Below, piece by piece: positions 26,543 through 34,379 of a stretch of 64,000 nt of DNA (positions within the stretch are counted from its first letter, which is position 1; each line of letters begins with the position of its first letter). The position numbers and the translations under genes were made by a program. This DNA is from Bradyrhizobiaceae bacterium (GTDB lineage Bacteria; Pseudomonadota; Alphaproteobacteria; Rhizobiales; Xanthobacteraceae), in the NCBI GenBank assembly GCA_020853885.1, contig JADYXZ010000014.1, positions 248,001 to 312,000 on the forward strand, read 5' to 3'. The notes under the pieces are model-generated. The model had not been told where the DNA came from. It worked only from the letters and a program-made list of their open reading frames with translations, and did no database searches.

Positions 26543-27580
26543 TCAGACCGGAAACATCCGCTCCGAGGCCATGAGCCCCGTGAACAGCAGCACGCCGACC
26601 GCGATGACCGCGAGCGCGGCGGCAAATTCCAGCCCGCGCACCGTGATCATGCCCGCACCGCTGCCGCCCGCGGCGAGGCGCGCGGCAAAGTTCTTCGTCA
26701 CCACCGCAAGGATGGCGATGACCGCGACGGTGATCGCAGTGCCCGCGGCCATGGCGAACGTCGACGCCACGCCGACGAGAAAGATTCCCTGCGACAGCGC
26801 GAACGCCAGCACCAGGATCGCGCCCGAGCACGGCCGGATGCCGACCGCGAGCACCGCCGCGAGTCCGCGCTTGAGCCAGCCGCGGCCTTTCAGGTCCTCG
26901 AGCTCCGGCCCGTGCGCATGGCCACAGTGCTCGTGGTCGTGATCGTGCGCATGGTGCGCATGATGGTCATGGTGCTGATGCGTTTCTTCGTGCGCCGGCT
27001 TGCCGGTCCGCCACGCCGTGAATGCCGCGACAAGCGCCCTTCCCTTGCGCCACGCCAGCAGCAGCCCGAACGCGACGATGAGCGTGTAGGCGCCGATCTC
27101 GAGCCACCGCACCGTCTCGCCCATCGCCCGCGCCGTCGCGCCGAGCGCGAGCGCGGCGACGCCGACGAGCGCGATGGCGCTGAGCGCCTGCACCAGCGCC
27201 GCCGCCGCCGAGAGCGCAATCCCGCGCGGGATCGTCGCCCCGTCCGCGACGAGATAGGCGGAGATCACCGCCTTGCCGTGCCCTGGACCGGCGGCGTGGA
27301 ACACGCCATAGAGGAACGAGAGCCAGAACAGCCCATAAGCCGCGCGGCCGTCCGCCTTCGCTTCGCGGATCGCCGCCGACAGGGCGCGGAAGAACTTCGC
27401 CTGCTCCGCGAGGATCCAGCCGGCAAAGCCCGACGGCGGCGCTGCCGCCGGCTTCGCGCCGAACGGCGCGCCCTGCGCCCAAGCACCCTGCGTCCAAGCG
27501 TCCGCCGCCAAGGCCGCGCAGAGAACGGCGATCAGGACAAACGTGAGGGCGGTCGCGCCCGTTCGCCAGCGGCCCCGCAA
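26543..27580 (-). CDS. NicO-family nickel/cobalt transport protein with a His-rich loop
   Basis: A 345-residue membrane protein with a signal-like first helix and about six more helices. Diagnostic motifs are FHAAGPGHGKAVISAYL (about residue 95) and GIRPCSGAILVLAFALSQG. A loop at about residues 205-235 has some 15 His residues mixed with Asp/Glu (HQHHDHHAHHAHDHDHEHC) and likely binds Ni2+, Co2+ or Zn2+. NicO/RcnA proteins export or import Ni/Co. It starts 7 nt after the DUF1007 gene, and this pairing is widespread in proteobacteria. No urease or hydrogenase genes are nearby. Confidence 0.9.
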   Translation of the reverse strand: MRGRWRTGATALTFVLIAVLCAALAADAWTQGAWAQGAPFGAKPAAAPPSGFAGWILAEQAKFFRALSAAIREAKADGRAAYGLFWLSFLYGVFHAAGPGHGKAVISAYLVADGATIPRGIALSAAAALVQALSAIALVGVAALALGATARAMGETVRWLEIGAYTLIVAFGLLLAWRKGRALVAAFTAWRTGKPAHEETHQHHDHHAHHAHDHDHEHCGHAHGPELEDLKGRGWLKRGLAAVLAVGIRPCSGAILVLAFALSQGIFLVGVASTFAMAAGTAITVAVIAILAVVTKNFAARLAAGGSGAGMITVRGLEFAAALAVIAVGVLLFTGLMASERMFPV

Positions 27581-27587
27581 GCGCGCC

Positions 27588-28235
27588 TCACTTGCAGCGC
27601 AGCGTGACGCGGCTCGCGAACTGCGACCCGAACTGGCTCGACGCGGTCAGGTTGTTGAAGAACGATTCGGAGAGATTGTTCGAGGCGACCGAAGGCTCCT
27701 GCGACCCCTTCACTTCGGCCGTGCAGCCGGTCGGCGCATTGGCGAGCGCCACCGGCTCCTCCTTCGCGAACGAAAAATCGACGAACCAGGTCGGGTCGAA
27801 CACGTCGACCGTCATCTCGCCCTTCGCGGGCTTGCTCGTCACCGGCAAGGTGAAGTGCAATGTGAGCACGTTGTCCTTGTCGGCTTCCAGCCAATAGTCC
27901 TTCGGCTCGCCGAACGTGACGTCCTTGCCGCCGCTCTTGCCGACGCTGAAGTAGCCGAACTCCTTGAGCGACTCGACGTTGGTCTGCGCGAGCTCCGCGA
28001 GTTCCTCCTTGGTGAGCTTGCCGTCCTTGTCGCCGTCGAGCCCCTGCGTCGCAAACGCCGAGAACATCTCGTCGAAGGTCCAGCGATGGCGGATCGCCTC
28101 GACCGTGCCGTCGGCCGAGAACACGAGTTCGCTCTTCACCGTGACCCATACATGCGGGTGCGCGTTCGCCGCCGCCGTCGCAAGCAGCAGGGCGGCCGCG
28201 CCCGCGAGAGCTGTCCGAAACGGGGCGAAGGTCAT
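27588..28235 (-). CDS. DUF1007 periplasmic protein, partner of the NicO transporter
   Basis: The 215-residue protein has a signal peptide (ALAGAAALLLATAAANA, cleavage before HPHVW). The mature N terminus HPHVW is a potential amino-terminal metal site. An EF-hand-like segment (DGDKDGKLTKEEL, about residues 65-77) is present. DUF1007 proteins are co-encoded with NicO/RcnA-type transporters and may deliver or sense metal in the periplasm (inference). A Cys near residue 160 (PTGCTAEV) and a C-terminal LRCK could form a disulfide. Confidence 0.87.
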   Translation of the reverse strand: MTFAPFRTALAGAAALLLATAAANAHPHVWVTVKSELVFSADGTVEAIRHRWTFDEMFSAFATQGLDGDKDGKLTKEELAELAQTNVESLKEFGYFSVGKSGGKDVTFGEPKDYWLEADKDNVLTLHFTLPVTSKPAKGEMTVDVFDPTWFVDFSFAKEEPVALANAPTGCTAEVKGSQEPSVASNNLSESFFNNLTASSQFGSQFASRVTLRCK

Positions 28236-28289
28236 GGCGGTCTCCTCGCCGGCCAGTCAGGCCATCCGATTCCGGCCAAACCGCGGCGC

Positions 28290-28817
28290 TTATTCCTGCA
28301 CGATCACCGGGGCGCCGATATGCACCCGTTCGAACAGGTCGACAATGTCCACATTATGCATCCGGAAACAGCCGCTCGATGCCGCACTGCCGATCGAGCC
28401 CGGCGCATTGGTGCCGTGGATGCGATATTCGCCCCAGCCGAGATAGATCGCCCGCGGCCCCAGCGGGTTGCGCGGCCCGGGGCCCATGGACACCGGCAGG
28501 CGCGGGTCCTCGCGCCGCATCCGGGCGGTCGGCCGCCAGACCGGGTTTTCCTGCTTCGAGCTGACCCATAGTTCCCCGGTCCACTGGAAGCGGGGCTGGC
28601 CCACCGCAATCGGGTACCGCACCGCCTGCCCGTCGCCCAGCACATAATAGAGACGGCGCTCCGCTGTCCGGACGATCACGGTCCCGCGGGTAAAATCCTG
28701 CTCGAACCCGACGATTTCACCGTTCGATTTCGGCTTTGCACCCACCGCGAGCGCCTCGCCGGCGGCCAGGACCGAGATAGAGAAGAGGACGGCAGCTACG
28801 CTGAAACCGAAACGCAT
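28290..28817 (-). CDS. L,D-transpeptidase (YkuD fold), short form
   Basis: The 175-residue protein has a signal peptide (FSVAAVLFSISVLAAGEALA). A YkuD domain covers most of the rest, with HGTNAPGSIGSAASSGCFRM (His and catalytic Cys in the SxGCxR motif) near residues 140-160. It cross-links or trims peptidoglycan peptides via meso-diaminopimelate, or attaches proteins to it. It is about half the length of YcfS-type enzymes and lacks a LysM domain. It has its own promoter region (28818-28958), which holds a repeated CGATACAT. Confidence 0.88.
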   Translation of the reverse strand: MRFGFSVAAVLFSISVLAAGEALAVGAKPKSNGEIVGFEQDFTRGTVIVRTAERRLYYVLGDGQAVRYPIAVGQPRFQWTGELWVSSKQENPVWRPTARMRREDPRLPVSMGPGPRNPLGPRAIYLGWGEYRIHGTNAPGSIGSAASSGCFRMHNVDIVDLFERVHIGAPVIVQE

Positions 28818-28846
28818 GGGATACCCAACCCGAACCCGACAAATAC

Positions 28847-28869
28847 CGATACATCACGTATCGATACAT
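28847..28869. promoter_or_regulatory. Repeated CGATACAT motif upstream of the L,D-transpeptidase
   Basis: CGATACAT occurs at 28847-28854 and 28862-28869, 15 bp apart. CGATAC and GTATCG also form an inverted repeat (CGATAC-ATCAC-GTATCG). The site is 30-52 nt before the ATG of the minus-strand gene, a position suited to an operator or promoter. No regulator is identified. Confidence 0.35.
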
Positions 28870-28958
28870 AGTGAGACACGGGCCGCCCATCCGGCAATTC
28901 ACGGATAAGCGCGCCGCTGCTTTCCGATCCGCGCGCGCTGAATGGACGGTGAAGGGCG

Positions 28959-30554
28959 TCAGACGGCGACCGCGCCGCCGTCGCTGCGGGGGTCGTGCGC
29001 CGCTTCCAGGGTCCCGTCCCGGTGCAGGACCACCGCGCCCGCATGCCCCATCACTTCGCTGTGGGTCTCGGCCAGCACCTGCACATCATGGCCGGCCTGC
29101 CGCAGCCGGCCGGCGACCTCGTCGCGGAATCCGGCTTCGAGGCGGAGATTGGTGACGCTCGACCCCCAGGTGCGGCCGAGGATCCAGCGCGGCCGGTCGA
29201 TCGCCTCCCCGAGCGGCACGCCGAAGTCGACGTGGCGGGTGAAGAGCGCGGCCTGCGTCTGCGGCTGCCCTTCGCCACCCATCGTGCCGTAAGCCATCGT
29301 CCGGCCGTCGCCGCGCTCGGCGAGCGCGGGACTGAGCGTGTGCGGCGGCCGCCGCCCCGGCTCCAGCGCATTGAGCGCGCCGGGCATGAGCGAGAAGCTG
29401 CAGCCGCGGTTCTGCATGACGACGCCCGTCTTCGGCAGCACGCAGCCAGATCCGAACTCGAAATAGAGCGACTGGATGTAGGAGACGGCGAGCCCCGACC
29501 GGTCGGCCGCGCCGAGCCAGACCGTGTCGCCCTTGCCGGCGGGCTCGGGCCAGGGCGCCGCGCACTGCATGTCGATCGCCCCTGCCTCGCCGTTGAGCGC
29601 GTCGGGCGTCAGGAAGTCGAGCGGGTCGCGCGGAAGGCGCTCGAAGTCGGTCACCACCCGGTCGCGGATGCGGAACGCCCGCTTGGTCGCCTCGACGATC
29701 GCGTGCACGTGCTCGTAGCTCTCGGCTTCGCGCACTCCCAGCCGCTCGAAAATGCCGAGGATCAGCAGCGACACGAGGCCCGGCGTCGGCGGCGGCGAGT
29801 TGTAGAGGATGCCGCCCCGGTCCGGCAGCACCAGCGGCGTGCGCCGCACGGCGCGGTAGCGCTCGAGGTCGGCGCGCACGACCGGGCTGCCGATCCGCTC
29901 GAGGTCGGCGGCGATCTCCCGCCCGATGTCGCCGCGATAGAAGTCGTCGAGCCCGGCGCGGGCGAGATGCTCGAAGGTGTCGGCAAGCTTGCCCGCCGGA
30001 AGCTTCTCGCCGAGCTTCGGCGCCTTGCCGCCGGGAAGGAACGTCTCCGCAAAACCCGGCGCCTCGATCGAAGCACCCCGCTCGGTCGTGAAGCGCCAGG
30101 CAAGCGACTTCGACACCGGATAGCCGGCGCGCGCGCGCGCGATCGCCGGTTCTAGCAGCCGCGCCAGCGGCATCCGGCCGCCGTTCGCCTTCGCCGCCTC
30201 CAGCGCGAGCACCCAGCCGCCGACGGCGCCCGGTACGGTTAACGCGGCGAGCGGCCCGCGCTCGGGGACCCGCTCCAGTCCCTGCTCGCGATAGAACGCC
30301 CGCGTCGCGCGCGCGCCGGCAAAGCCGCAGGCTTCGATGTAGCGGACCCGCCCCGACGGCTCGCGCAGCACCCAGAACCCGTCGCCGCCGATGTGGTTCA
30401 TGTGCGGATAGGCGGCGACGATCGTCGATGCGGCGGCGACCGCCGCCTCAATCGCATTTCCGCCTTCTTTCAGCACCTCTCCGCCGGCCTCGGCCGCCGC
30501 GAGGTGCGGCGCCGCCACCACCCCGCGCTGCGACCGAATGCTCTCGTGAGCCAT
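28959..30554 (-). CDS. Gamma-glutamyltransferase family enzyme, cytosolic YwrD-like form
   Basis: A 531-residue Ntn-hydrolase-type protein. An N-terminal GGT core (GGNAIEAAVAAA, MNHIGGDGFWV) is followed by the presumed autocleavage Thr in GDTVWLGAAD (about residue 344). The C-terminal part has AVSYIQSLYFEFGSG, NRGCSFSL and TMGGEGQPQTQ. GGTs transfer or hydrolyse gamma-glutamyl groups of glutathione. Here the usual TTHxSVVD after the cleavage site is TVWLGAAD, and there is no signal peptide, so it belongs to a subgroup with unproven substrate. The ATG at 30554 has GAGAGGGG upstream; longer frames add non-conserved residues. Confidence 0.88.
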   Translation of the reverse strand: MAHESIRSQRGVVAAPHLAAAEAGGEVLKEGGNAIEAAVAAASTIVAAYPHMNHIGGDGFWVLREPSGRVRYIEACGFAGARATRAFYREQGLERVPERGPLAALTVPGAVGGWVLALEAAKANGGRMPLARLLEPAIARARAGYPVSKSLAWRFTTERGASIEAPGFAETFLPGGKAPKLGEKLPAGKLADTFEHLARAGLDDFYRGDIGREIAADLERIGSPVVRADLERYRAVRRTPLVLPDRGGILYNSPPPTPGLVSLLILGIFERLGVREAESYEHVHAIVEATKRAFRIRDRVVTDFERLPRDPLDFLTPDALNGEAGAIDMQCAAPWPEPAGKGDTVWLGAADRSGLAVSYIQSLYFEFGSGCVLPKTGVVMQNRGCSFSLMPGALNALEPGRRPPHTLSPALAERGDGRTMAYGTMGGEGQPQTQAALFTRHVDFGVPLGEAIDRPRWILGRTWGSSVTNLRLEAGFRDEVAGRLRQAGHDVQVLAETHSEVMGHAGAVVLHRDGTLEAAHDPRSDGGAVAV

Positions 30555-30697
30555 GCAAACCCCTCTCGAAAAGCTTCCGGCGGCTGGAGGCGGGCGATCG
30601 GCTTGCTTGCGCCGACGATTGACGCCAGATTGCACGCCATTCTAGGCCGGCGTGGCGCGAACGCGAGCCGCCGGCCCGCGACAGGGAGCAGCAGGCG

Positions 30698-30949
30698 ATG
30701 GACGCAACGAGGCGCAAACCGGGCCGGATCAACTGGACGAACCTGATCACGGTCGGCTCCGCTGCAATTCTGATCGGCGCGATGATCGTCGGCCTCGGTG
30801 TCGCCACGGGTTGGGCCGTCGCCGGCATCCTCGGCCTCGGCGACATAGGCGCGACGATCCTCGAAGTGCTCTTCACCGCCGTCGCGCTCGTCGGGCTCGT
30901 CGCCTTCTGGCGCTCGGCGACGCGCGTCGAGCCGATCATCGAGCGCTGA
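30698..30949 (+). CDS. Small two-helix membrane protein, unknown function
   Basis: The 83-residue protein has a basic N terminus (RRKPGRINWTN), two hydrophobic helices at about residues 18-40 and 50-70, and a short charged tail. I do not recognise the family. A purine-rich GGGAGCAGCAGGCG lies 4-15 nt upstream of the ATG. Codon use matches its neighbours, so it is likely a real gene. It stands alone, divergent from the gamma-glutamyltransferase-like gene and upstream of the polyamine leader. Confidence 0.6.
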   Translation: MDATRRKPGRINWTNLITVGSAAILIGAMIVGLGVATGWAVAGILGLGDIGATILEVLFTAVALVGLVAFWRSATRVEPIIER

Positions 30950-30960
30950 GCGCTCCGCGC

Positions 30961-31030
30961 GCGCCGAAAAAATTTCTTAACGAACGATTCAGTTCTCGCG
31001 CGACGAGCGCGGCGCGAAATTTTTTGCGCA
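30961..31030. other. AT-rich inverted repeat upstream of the decarboxylase leader
   Basis: GCGCCGAAAAAATTTC (30961-30976) and GAAATTTTTTGCGC (31016-31029) form a long imperfect stem with a loop of about 39 nt, in an otherwise GC-rich region. It follows the small membrane-protein gene by 11 nt and could end its transcript. A second T-run (GATTTTTTC) lies just after. The 30950-31456 stretch holds no convincing gene; this element, a possible promoter and the leader account for it. Confidence 0.45.
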
Positions 31031-31046
31031 CGCGTTCGATTTTTTC

Positions 31047-31075
31047 TTGCAACCAGGTGCGAAAGAGCATATCTG
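31047..31075 (+). promoter_or_regulatory. Candidate promoter for the ornithine decarboxylase transcript
   Basis: TTGCAA (31047-31052), a 17-nt spacer and TATCTG (31070-31075) resemble a weak sigma-70 promoter. Transcription from here would give a leader of about 375 nt. It is based on sequence only. Confidence 0.35.
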
Positions 31076-31124
31076 CCGAATTGCCCAATTTCGCACGTGC
31101 CTGTGGTCGCGTGCCGGTCGGCAG

Positions 31125-31456
31125 AAACCCGGACAAGAGGCCGGAAAGCTGTCGGGGCAGACCGGTAGCCGGAGCAACCGGCGAACCCCGCTCTCCGCGA
31201 GGGACGCGACTTAAAGCAACGACGTAGCGGGCCTTATTGGTCTCTACCGGCTGATGGAAGAGCCGGGGGTTACTGAAGAGGCACTACTCTTGCCGGGCGT
31301 GCGGTGCGGGGACCTCCCCAATCCAAGCAACGGCGCAAACGAAGGCCGGCATTGGCCGGCAAAGCGGGCGAAGGAAGCTCGCCACGGGAGAAGCGCGCAG
31401 GCGCGATCCGTTGGCAACCGGAGCCCCGGGCTTGGAATGAGAAGGAGACGTTCGAA
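31125..31456 (+). ncRNA. Structured 5' leader of ornithine decarboxylase, probable speF RNA motif
   Basis: About 330 nt without a convincing gene precede the decarboxylase and can form many helices. CCGGTAG (31162-31168) pairs with CTACCGG (31244-31250); GGCA-N7-TGCC, GGGG-ACCT-CCCC and GCCGGC-ATT-GGCCGGC form local hairpins. The last part ends in AAGGAG at 31442-31447, the ribosome binding site of the GTG start. The speF motif (Rfam family) is a conserved leader found upstream of ornithine decarboxylase genes in Rhizobiales, and the position and length here match. I cannot align it to the Rfam model, so the family call is by context and structure. Confidence 0.6.
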
Positions 31457-32587
31457 GTGACCGACCGCATCCGCAAGTTTCTCCGCCGGCGCCGCGAGGA
31501 CGGGCCCTGCCTGGTCGTCGACCTCGAGGTGATCCGCGACAACTACCTCGCCTTCGCCAAGTCGCTGCCTGACACGCGCGTTTACTATGCCGTGAAGGCA
31601 AACCCGGCGCCCGAGATCCTGAAGCTTTTGGCCGACCTCGGCTCCTCCTTCGACACCGCGTCGATCGGAGAGATCGAGCTCGTGCTCGCCGCCGGTGCGA
31701 CCGCCGACCGCATCTCCTTCGGCAACACCATCAAGAAGGAGAAGGACGTCGCGCGCGCCTACGAACTCGGCGTGCGCCTGTTCGCGGCCGATTCCGAGGC
31801 CGAGGTCGAGAAGATCGGCCGCGCGGCCCCCGGCTCCAAGGTCTTCTGCCGCATCCTCTGCGACGGCTCCGGCGCCGAGTGGCCGCTGTCCCGCAAGTTC
31901 GGCTGCGCGCCCGAGATGGCGCCGCGGGTGCTCGAGCACGCCCACCGTCTGGGCCTCGTCGCCTACGGCATCTCCTTCCATGTCGGCTCGCAGCAGAACG
32001 ACGTGAAGGCCTGGGACAAGGCGCTCGCCTCCGCGTCCGCGATCTTCCGCGACATGTCGGAGCGCGGCATCAATCTCGCCATGGTCAACCTCGGCGGCGG
32101 CTTCCCCGCGCGCCTGCGCCCGAACGTGCCCAAGGTGCAGGACTATGGCCGCGCCATCTTCCGGGCGCTGCGCAAGCACTTCGGCAACCGCATCCCGGAG
32201 ACCATCATCGAGCCGGGCCGCGGCATGGTGGGTGACGCCGGCATCATCGAGGCGGAAGTCGTCCTGATCTCGAAGAAGTCGGACGACGACAATGTCCGCT
32301 GGGTCTATCTCGACATCGGCAAGTTCGGCGGCCTCGCCGAGACGATGGAGGAGGCGATCCGCTACCCGATCCGCACGCCGAAGGACGGCGACAAGACCGC
32401 GCCCTGCATCATCGCGGGGCCGACCTGCGATTCGGCGGACGTCCTCTACGAGAAGACGCCCTACCCGCTGCCCGTGTCGCTCGAGATCGGCGACAAGGTG
32501 CTGATCGAGGCGACCGGCGCCTACACGACGACCTACTCGTCGGTGGCTTTCAACGGCTTCCCGCCGCTGAAGTCCTATGTGATCTGA
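31457..32587 (+). CDS. Ornithine (lysine) decarboxylase, alanine-racemase fold
   Basis: A 376-residue fold-type III PLP enzyme. The PLP lysine is K47 in YYAVKANP; HVGSQQ and GGGFPAR bind the cofactor phosphate, EPGRGMV follows, and the catalytic Cys is in GPTCDSADVLYE (about residue 319). It makes putrescine from ornithine, and cadaverine from lysine in bifunctional members. The GTG at 31457 has AAGGAG 9 nt upstream and starts at the family N terminus; upstream residues are leader RNA. A hairpin terminator follows and then homospermidine synthase, so the two enzymes form one pathway. Confidence 0.93.
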   Translation: MTDRIRKFLRRRREDGPCLVVDLEVIRDNYLAFAKSLPDTRVYYAVKANPAPEILKLLADLGSSFDTASIGEIELVLAAGATADRISFGNTIKKEKDVARAYELGVRLFAADSEAEVEKIGRAAPGSKVFCRILCDGSGAEWPLSRKFGCAPEMAPRVLEHAHRLGLVAYGISFHVGSQQNDVKAWDKALASASAIFRDMSERGINLAMVNLGGGFPARLRPNVPKVQDYGRAIFRALRKHFGNRIPETIIEPGRGMVGDAGIIEAEVVLISKKSDDDNVRWVYLDIGKFGGLAETMEEAIRYPIRTPKDGDKTAPCIIAGPTCDSADVLYEKTPYPLPVSLEIGDKVLIEATGAYTTTYSSVAFNGFPPLKSYVI

Positions 32588-32617
32588 CCACGATCGGCGC
32601 CGAATTCCGCATCCGAC

Positions 32618-32646
32618 CCCCGGCGCCCCGCGCCGGGGTCTTTTCG
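32618..32646 (+). terminator. Rho-independent terminator after ornithine decarboxylase
   Basis: A perfect 8-bp stem CCCCGGCG / CGCCGGGG with a 5-nt loop is followed by TCTTTTCG. It starts 31 nt after the stop codon. It implies that the downstream homospermidine synthase gene has its own promoter in 32650-32770, or is reached by read-through. Confidence 0.8.
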
Positions 32647-32787
32647 TTTCATGGTCCAGCGACCATCGCTGCTCGATTGCGGCGGACGAAGATTGACGCG
32701 GCCTGCAATAGCATGGCCTTTGTAGGCTGAGTTCCATCGAGTGAAGGAGATTCGCGCGGCTTCGCGCACAGACTGGAGGTGCAGATC

Positions 32788-34218
32788 ATGGCCGATTGGC
32801 CGGTTTACGCGAAAATCGACGGCCCGATCGTTCTGGTGGGCTTCGGTTCAATCGGCAAGGGCGTGCTGCCTTTGATCGAGCGACATTTCACCTACGACAA
32901 GTCGAAGTTCGTCGTCATCGACCCCTCGGACAAGGATCGCCATCTGCTCGACGAGCGGGGCATCCGCTTTATCAAGGAAGCGCTCGTCCGCGACAATTAC
33001 CGGCAGATCATGGAGCCGTTGCTCAAGGCCGGTCCCGGCCGCGGCTTCTGCGTCAACGTCTCCGTCGACGTCGACTCGATCGCCATGATGGAGCTGTGCC
33101 GCGAGATCGGCGCGCTCTATGTCGACACCGTGATTGAGCCCTGGAAGGGCTTCTATTTCGACGAGAAGATGCCGACCGCGCAGCGCACCAACTACGCGCT
33201 GCGCGAGCTGCTGCTCGCCGCCCGCAACAGGAAGCCGGGCGGCCCCACCGCCGTCTCCTGCTGCGGCGCCAATCCCGGCATGGTCTCCTGGTTCGTAAAG
33301 CAGGCGCTGCTGAACCTTTCCAGCGACCTCGGCCTCGAATTCGAGGAACCGAAGACCCGCGAGGAGTGGGCCCGCCTGATGATGCAGGCGGGCGTCAAGG
33401 GCATCCATATCGCCGAGCGCGACACCCAGCGCTCGAAGAACCCGAAGCCCATGAACGTCTTCGTCAACACGTGGTCGGTGGACGGCTTCGTCTCCGAGGG
33501 CCTGCAGCCCGCCGAGCTCGGCTGGGGCACCCACGAGAAATGGATGCCGCCGAACGGCCATACCTACGAAAAGGGCACCCAGGCGGCAATCTTCCTGATG
33601 CAGCCGGGCGCCAACACGCGCGTGCGCTCCTGGTGCCCGACGCCGGGCGCGCAATACGGCTTCCTCGTCACCCACAACGAGGCGATCTCGATCGCCGACT
33701 TCTTCACGGTGCGGGATGGCGGCAAGGCAGCCTATCGGCCGACCGTCCACTATGCCTATCACCCGCCCAACGACGCCGTACTGTCGCTGCACGAGATGTT
33801 CGGCAATGGCGGACACGCGCAGCCGGTCTGGCACATCCTCGACGAGACCGAGATCGTCGACGGCACGGACGAGCTGGGCGTCCTGCTCTACGGCCACAAG
33901 CTGAACGCCTACTGGTACGGCTCGCAGCTTTCCATCGAGGAGACCCGGGCGATCGCGCCCTATCAGAACGCGACGGGTCTGCAGGTGACCTCGGCCGTGC
34001 TCGCCGGCATGGTGTGGGCGCTGGAGAATCCGAATGCCGGGATCGTCGAGGCGGACGAGGTGGACTTCCGCCGCTGCCTGCAGGTGCAGCTCCCCTATCT
34101 CGGGCCGGTCGTCGGCGTCTATACCGACTGGACGCCGGTCACGGGCCGCGGGGCGCTGTTCCCCGAGGACATGGATCCCTCCGACGCCTGGCAGTTCAAG
34201 AACGTGCTGGTGCGCTGA
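32788..34218 (+). CDS. hss: Homospermidine synthase
   Basis: The 476-residue protein begins with an NAD-binding Rossmann motif (VLVGFGSIGKGVLPLI, about residues 14-30). Family segments such as YVDTVIEPWKG, CCGANPGMVSWFVKQALL and HNEAISIADFF follow. It joins two putrescine molecules, through an NAD-dependent aldehyde/imine cycle, into sym-homospermidine with release of ammonia. This is the main polyamine route in many Rhizobiales. The ATG at 32788 follows GGAGGT by 7 nt; an ATG 9 nt upstream has no such spacing. Substrate comes from the decarboxylase just upstream. Confidence 0.96.
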   Translation: MADWPVYAKIDGPIVLVGFGSIGKGVLPLIERHFTYDKSKFVVIDPSDKDRHLLDERGIRFIKEALVRDNYRQIMEPLLKAGPGRGFCVNVSVDVDSIAMMELCREIGALYVDTVIEPWKGFYFDEKMPTAQRTNYALRELLLAARNRKPGGPTAVSCCGANPGMVSWFVKQALLNLSSDLGLEFEEPKTREEWARLMMQAGVKGIHIAERDTQRSKNPKPMNVFVNTWSVDGFVSEGLQPAELGWGTHEKWMPPNGHTYEKGTQAAIFLMQPGANTRVRSWCPTPGAQYGFLVTHNEAISIADFFTVRDGGKAAYRPTVHYAYHPPNDAVLSLHEMFGNGGHAQPVWHILDETEIVDGTDELGVLLYGHKLNAYWYGSQLSIEETRAIAPYQNATGLQVTSAVLAGMVWALENPNAGIVEADEVDFRRCLQVQLPYLGPVVGVYTDWTPVTGRGALFPEDMDPSDAWQFKNVLVR

Positions 34219-34225
34219 CGATCAG

Positions 34226-34374
34226 TCGCCTCATGGTTCGAGACGCGCCGCTTCGCGGCGCGCTTCACCATGAGGCGAAGCGTGTTGCCGAAAACAAATC
34301 GCCCTCATGCTGAGGAGCCCGCCGGACCCCGGCGAAAGCCGGGGGCAGGCGGGCGTCTCGAAGCATGAGGGTGA
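34226..34374. repeat. Palindromic repeats, family A, copies 5a and 5b
   Basis: Copy 5a (34226-34278) has TCGCCTCATGG and CCATGAGGCGA arms. Copy 5b (34299-34374) has ATCGCCCTCATGC and GCATGAGGGTGAT arms with a GCCGGACCCCGGCGAAAGCC inner stem. They occupy the gap between the convergent hss and znuA genes. Confidence 0.87.
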
Positions 34375-34379
34375 TTTGC

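Noticed and set aside
26543-27607. Plus-strand frames opposite the NicO transporter gene
   Set aside because: Translations are Arg/Glu-rich shadows. The minus strand has a coherent membrane protein with HAAGPGHGKA.
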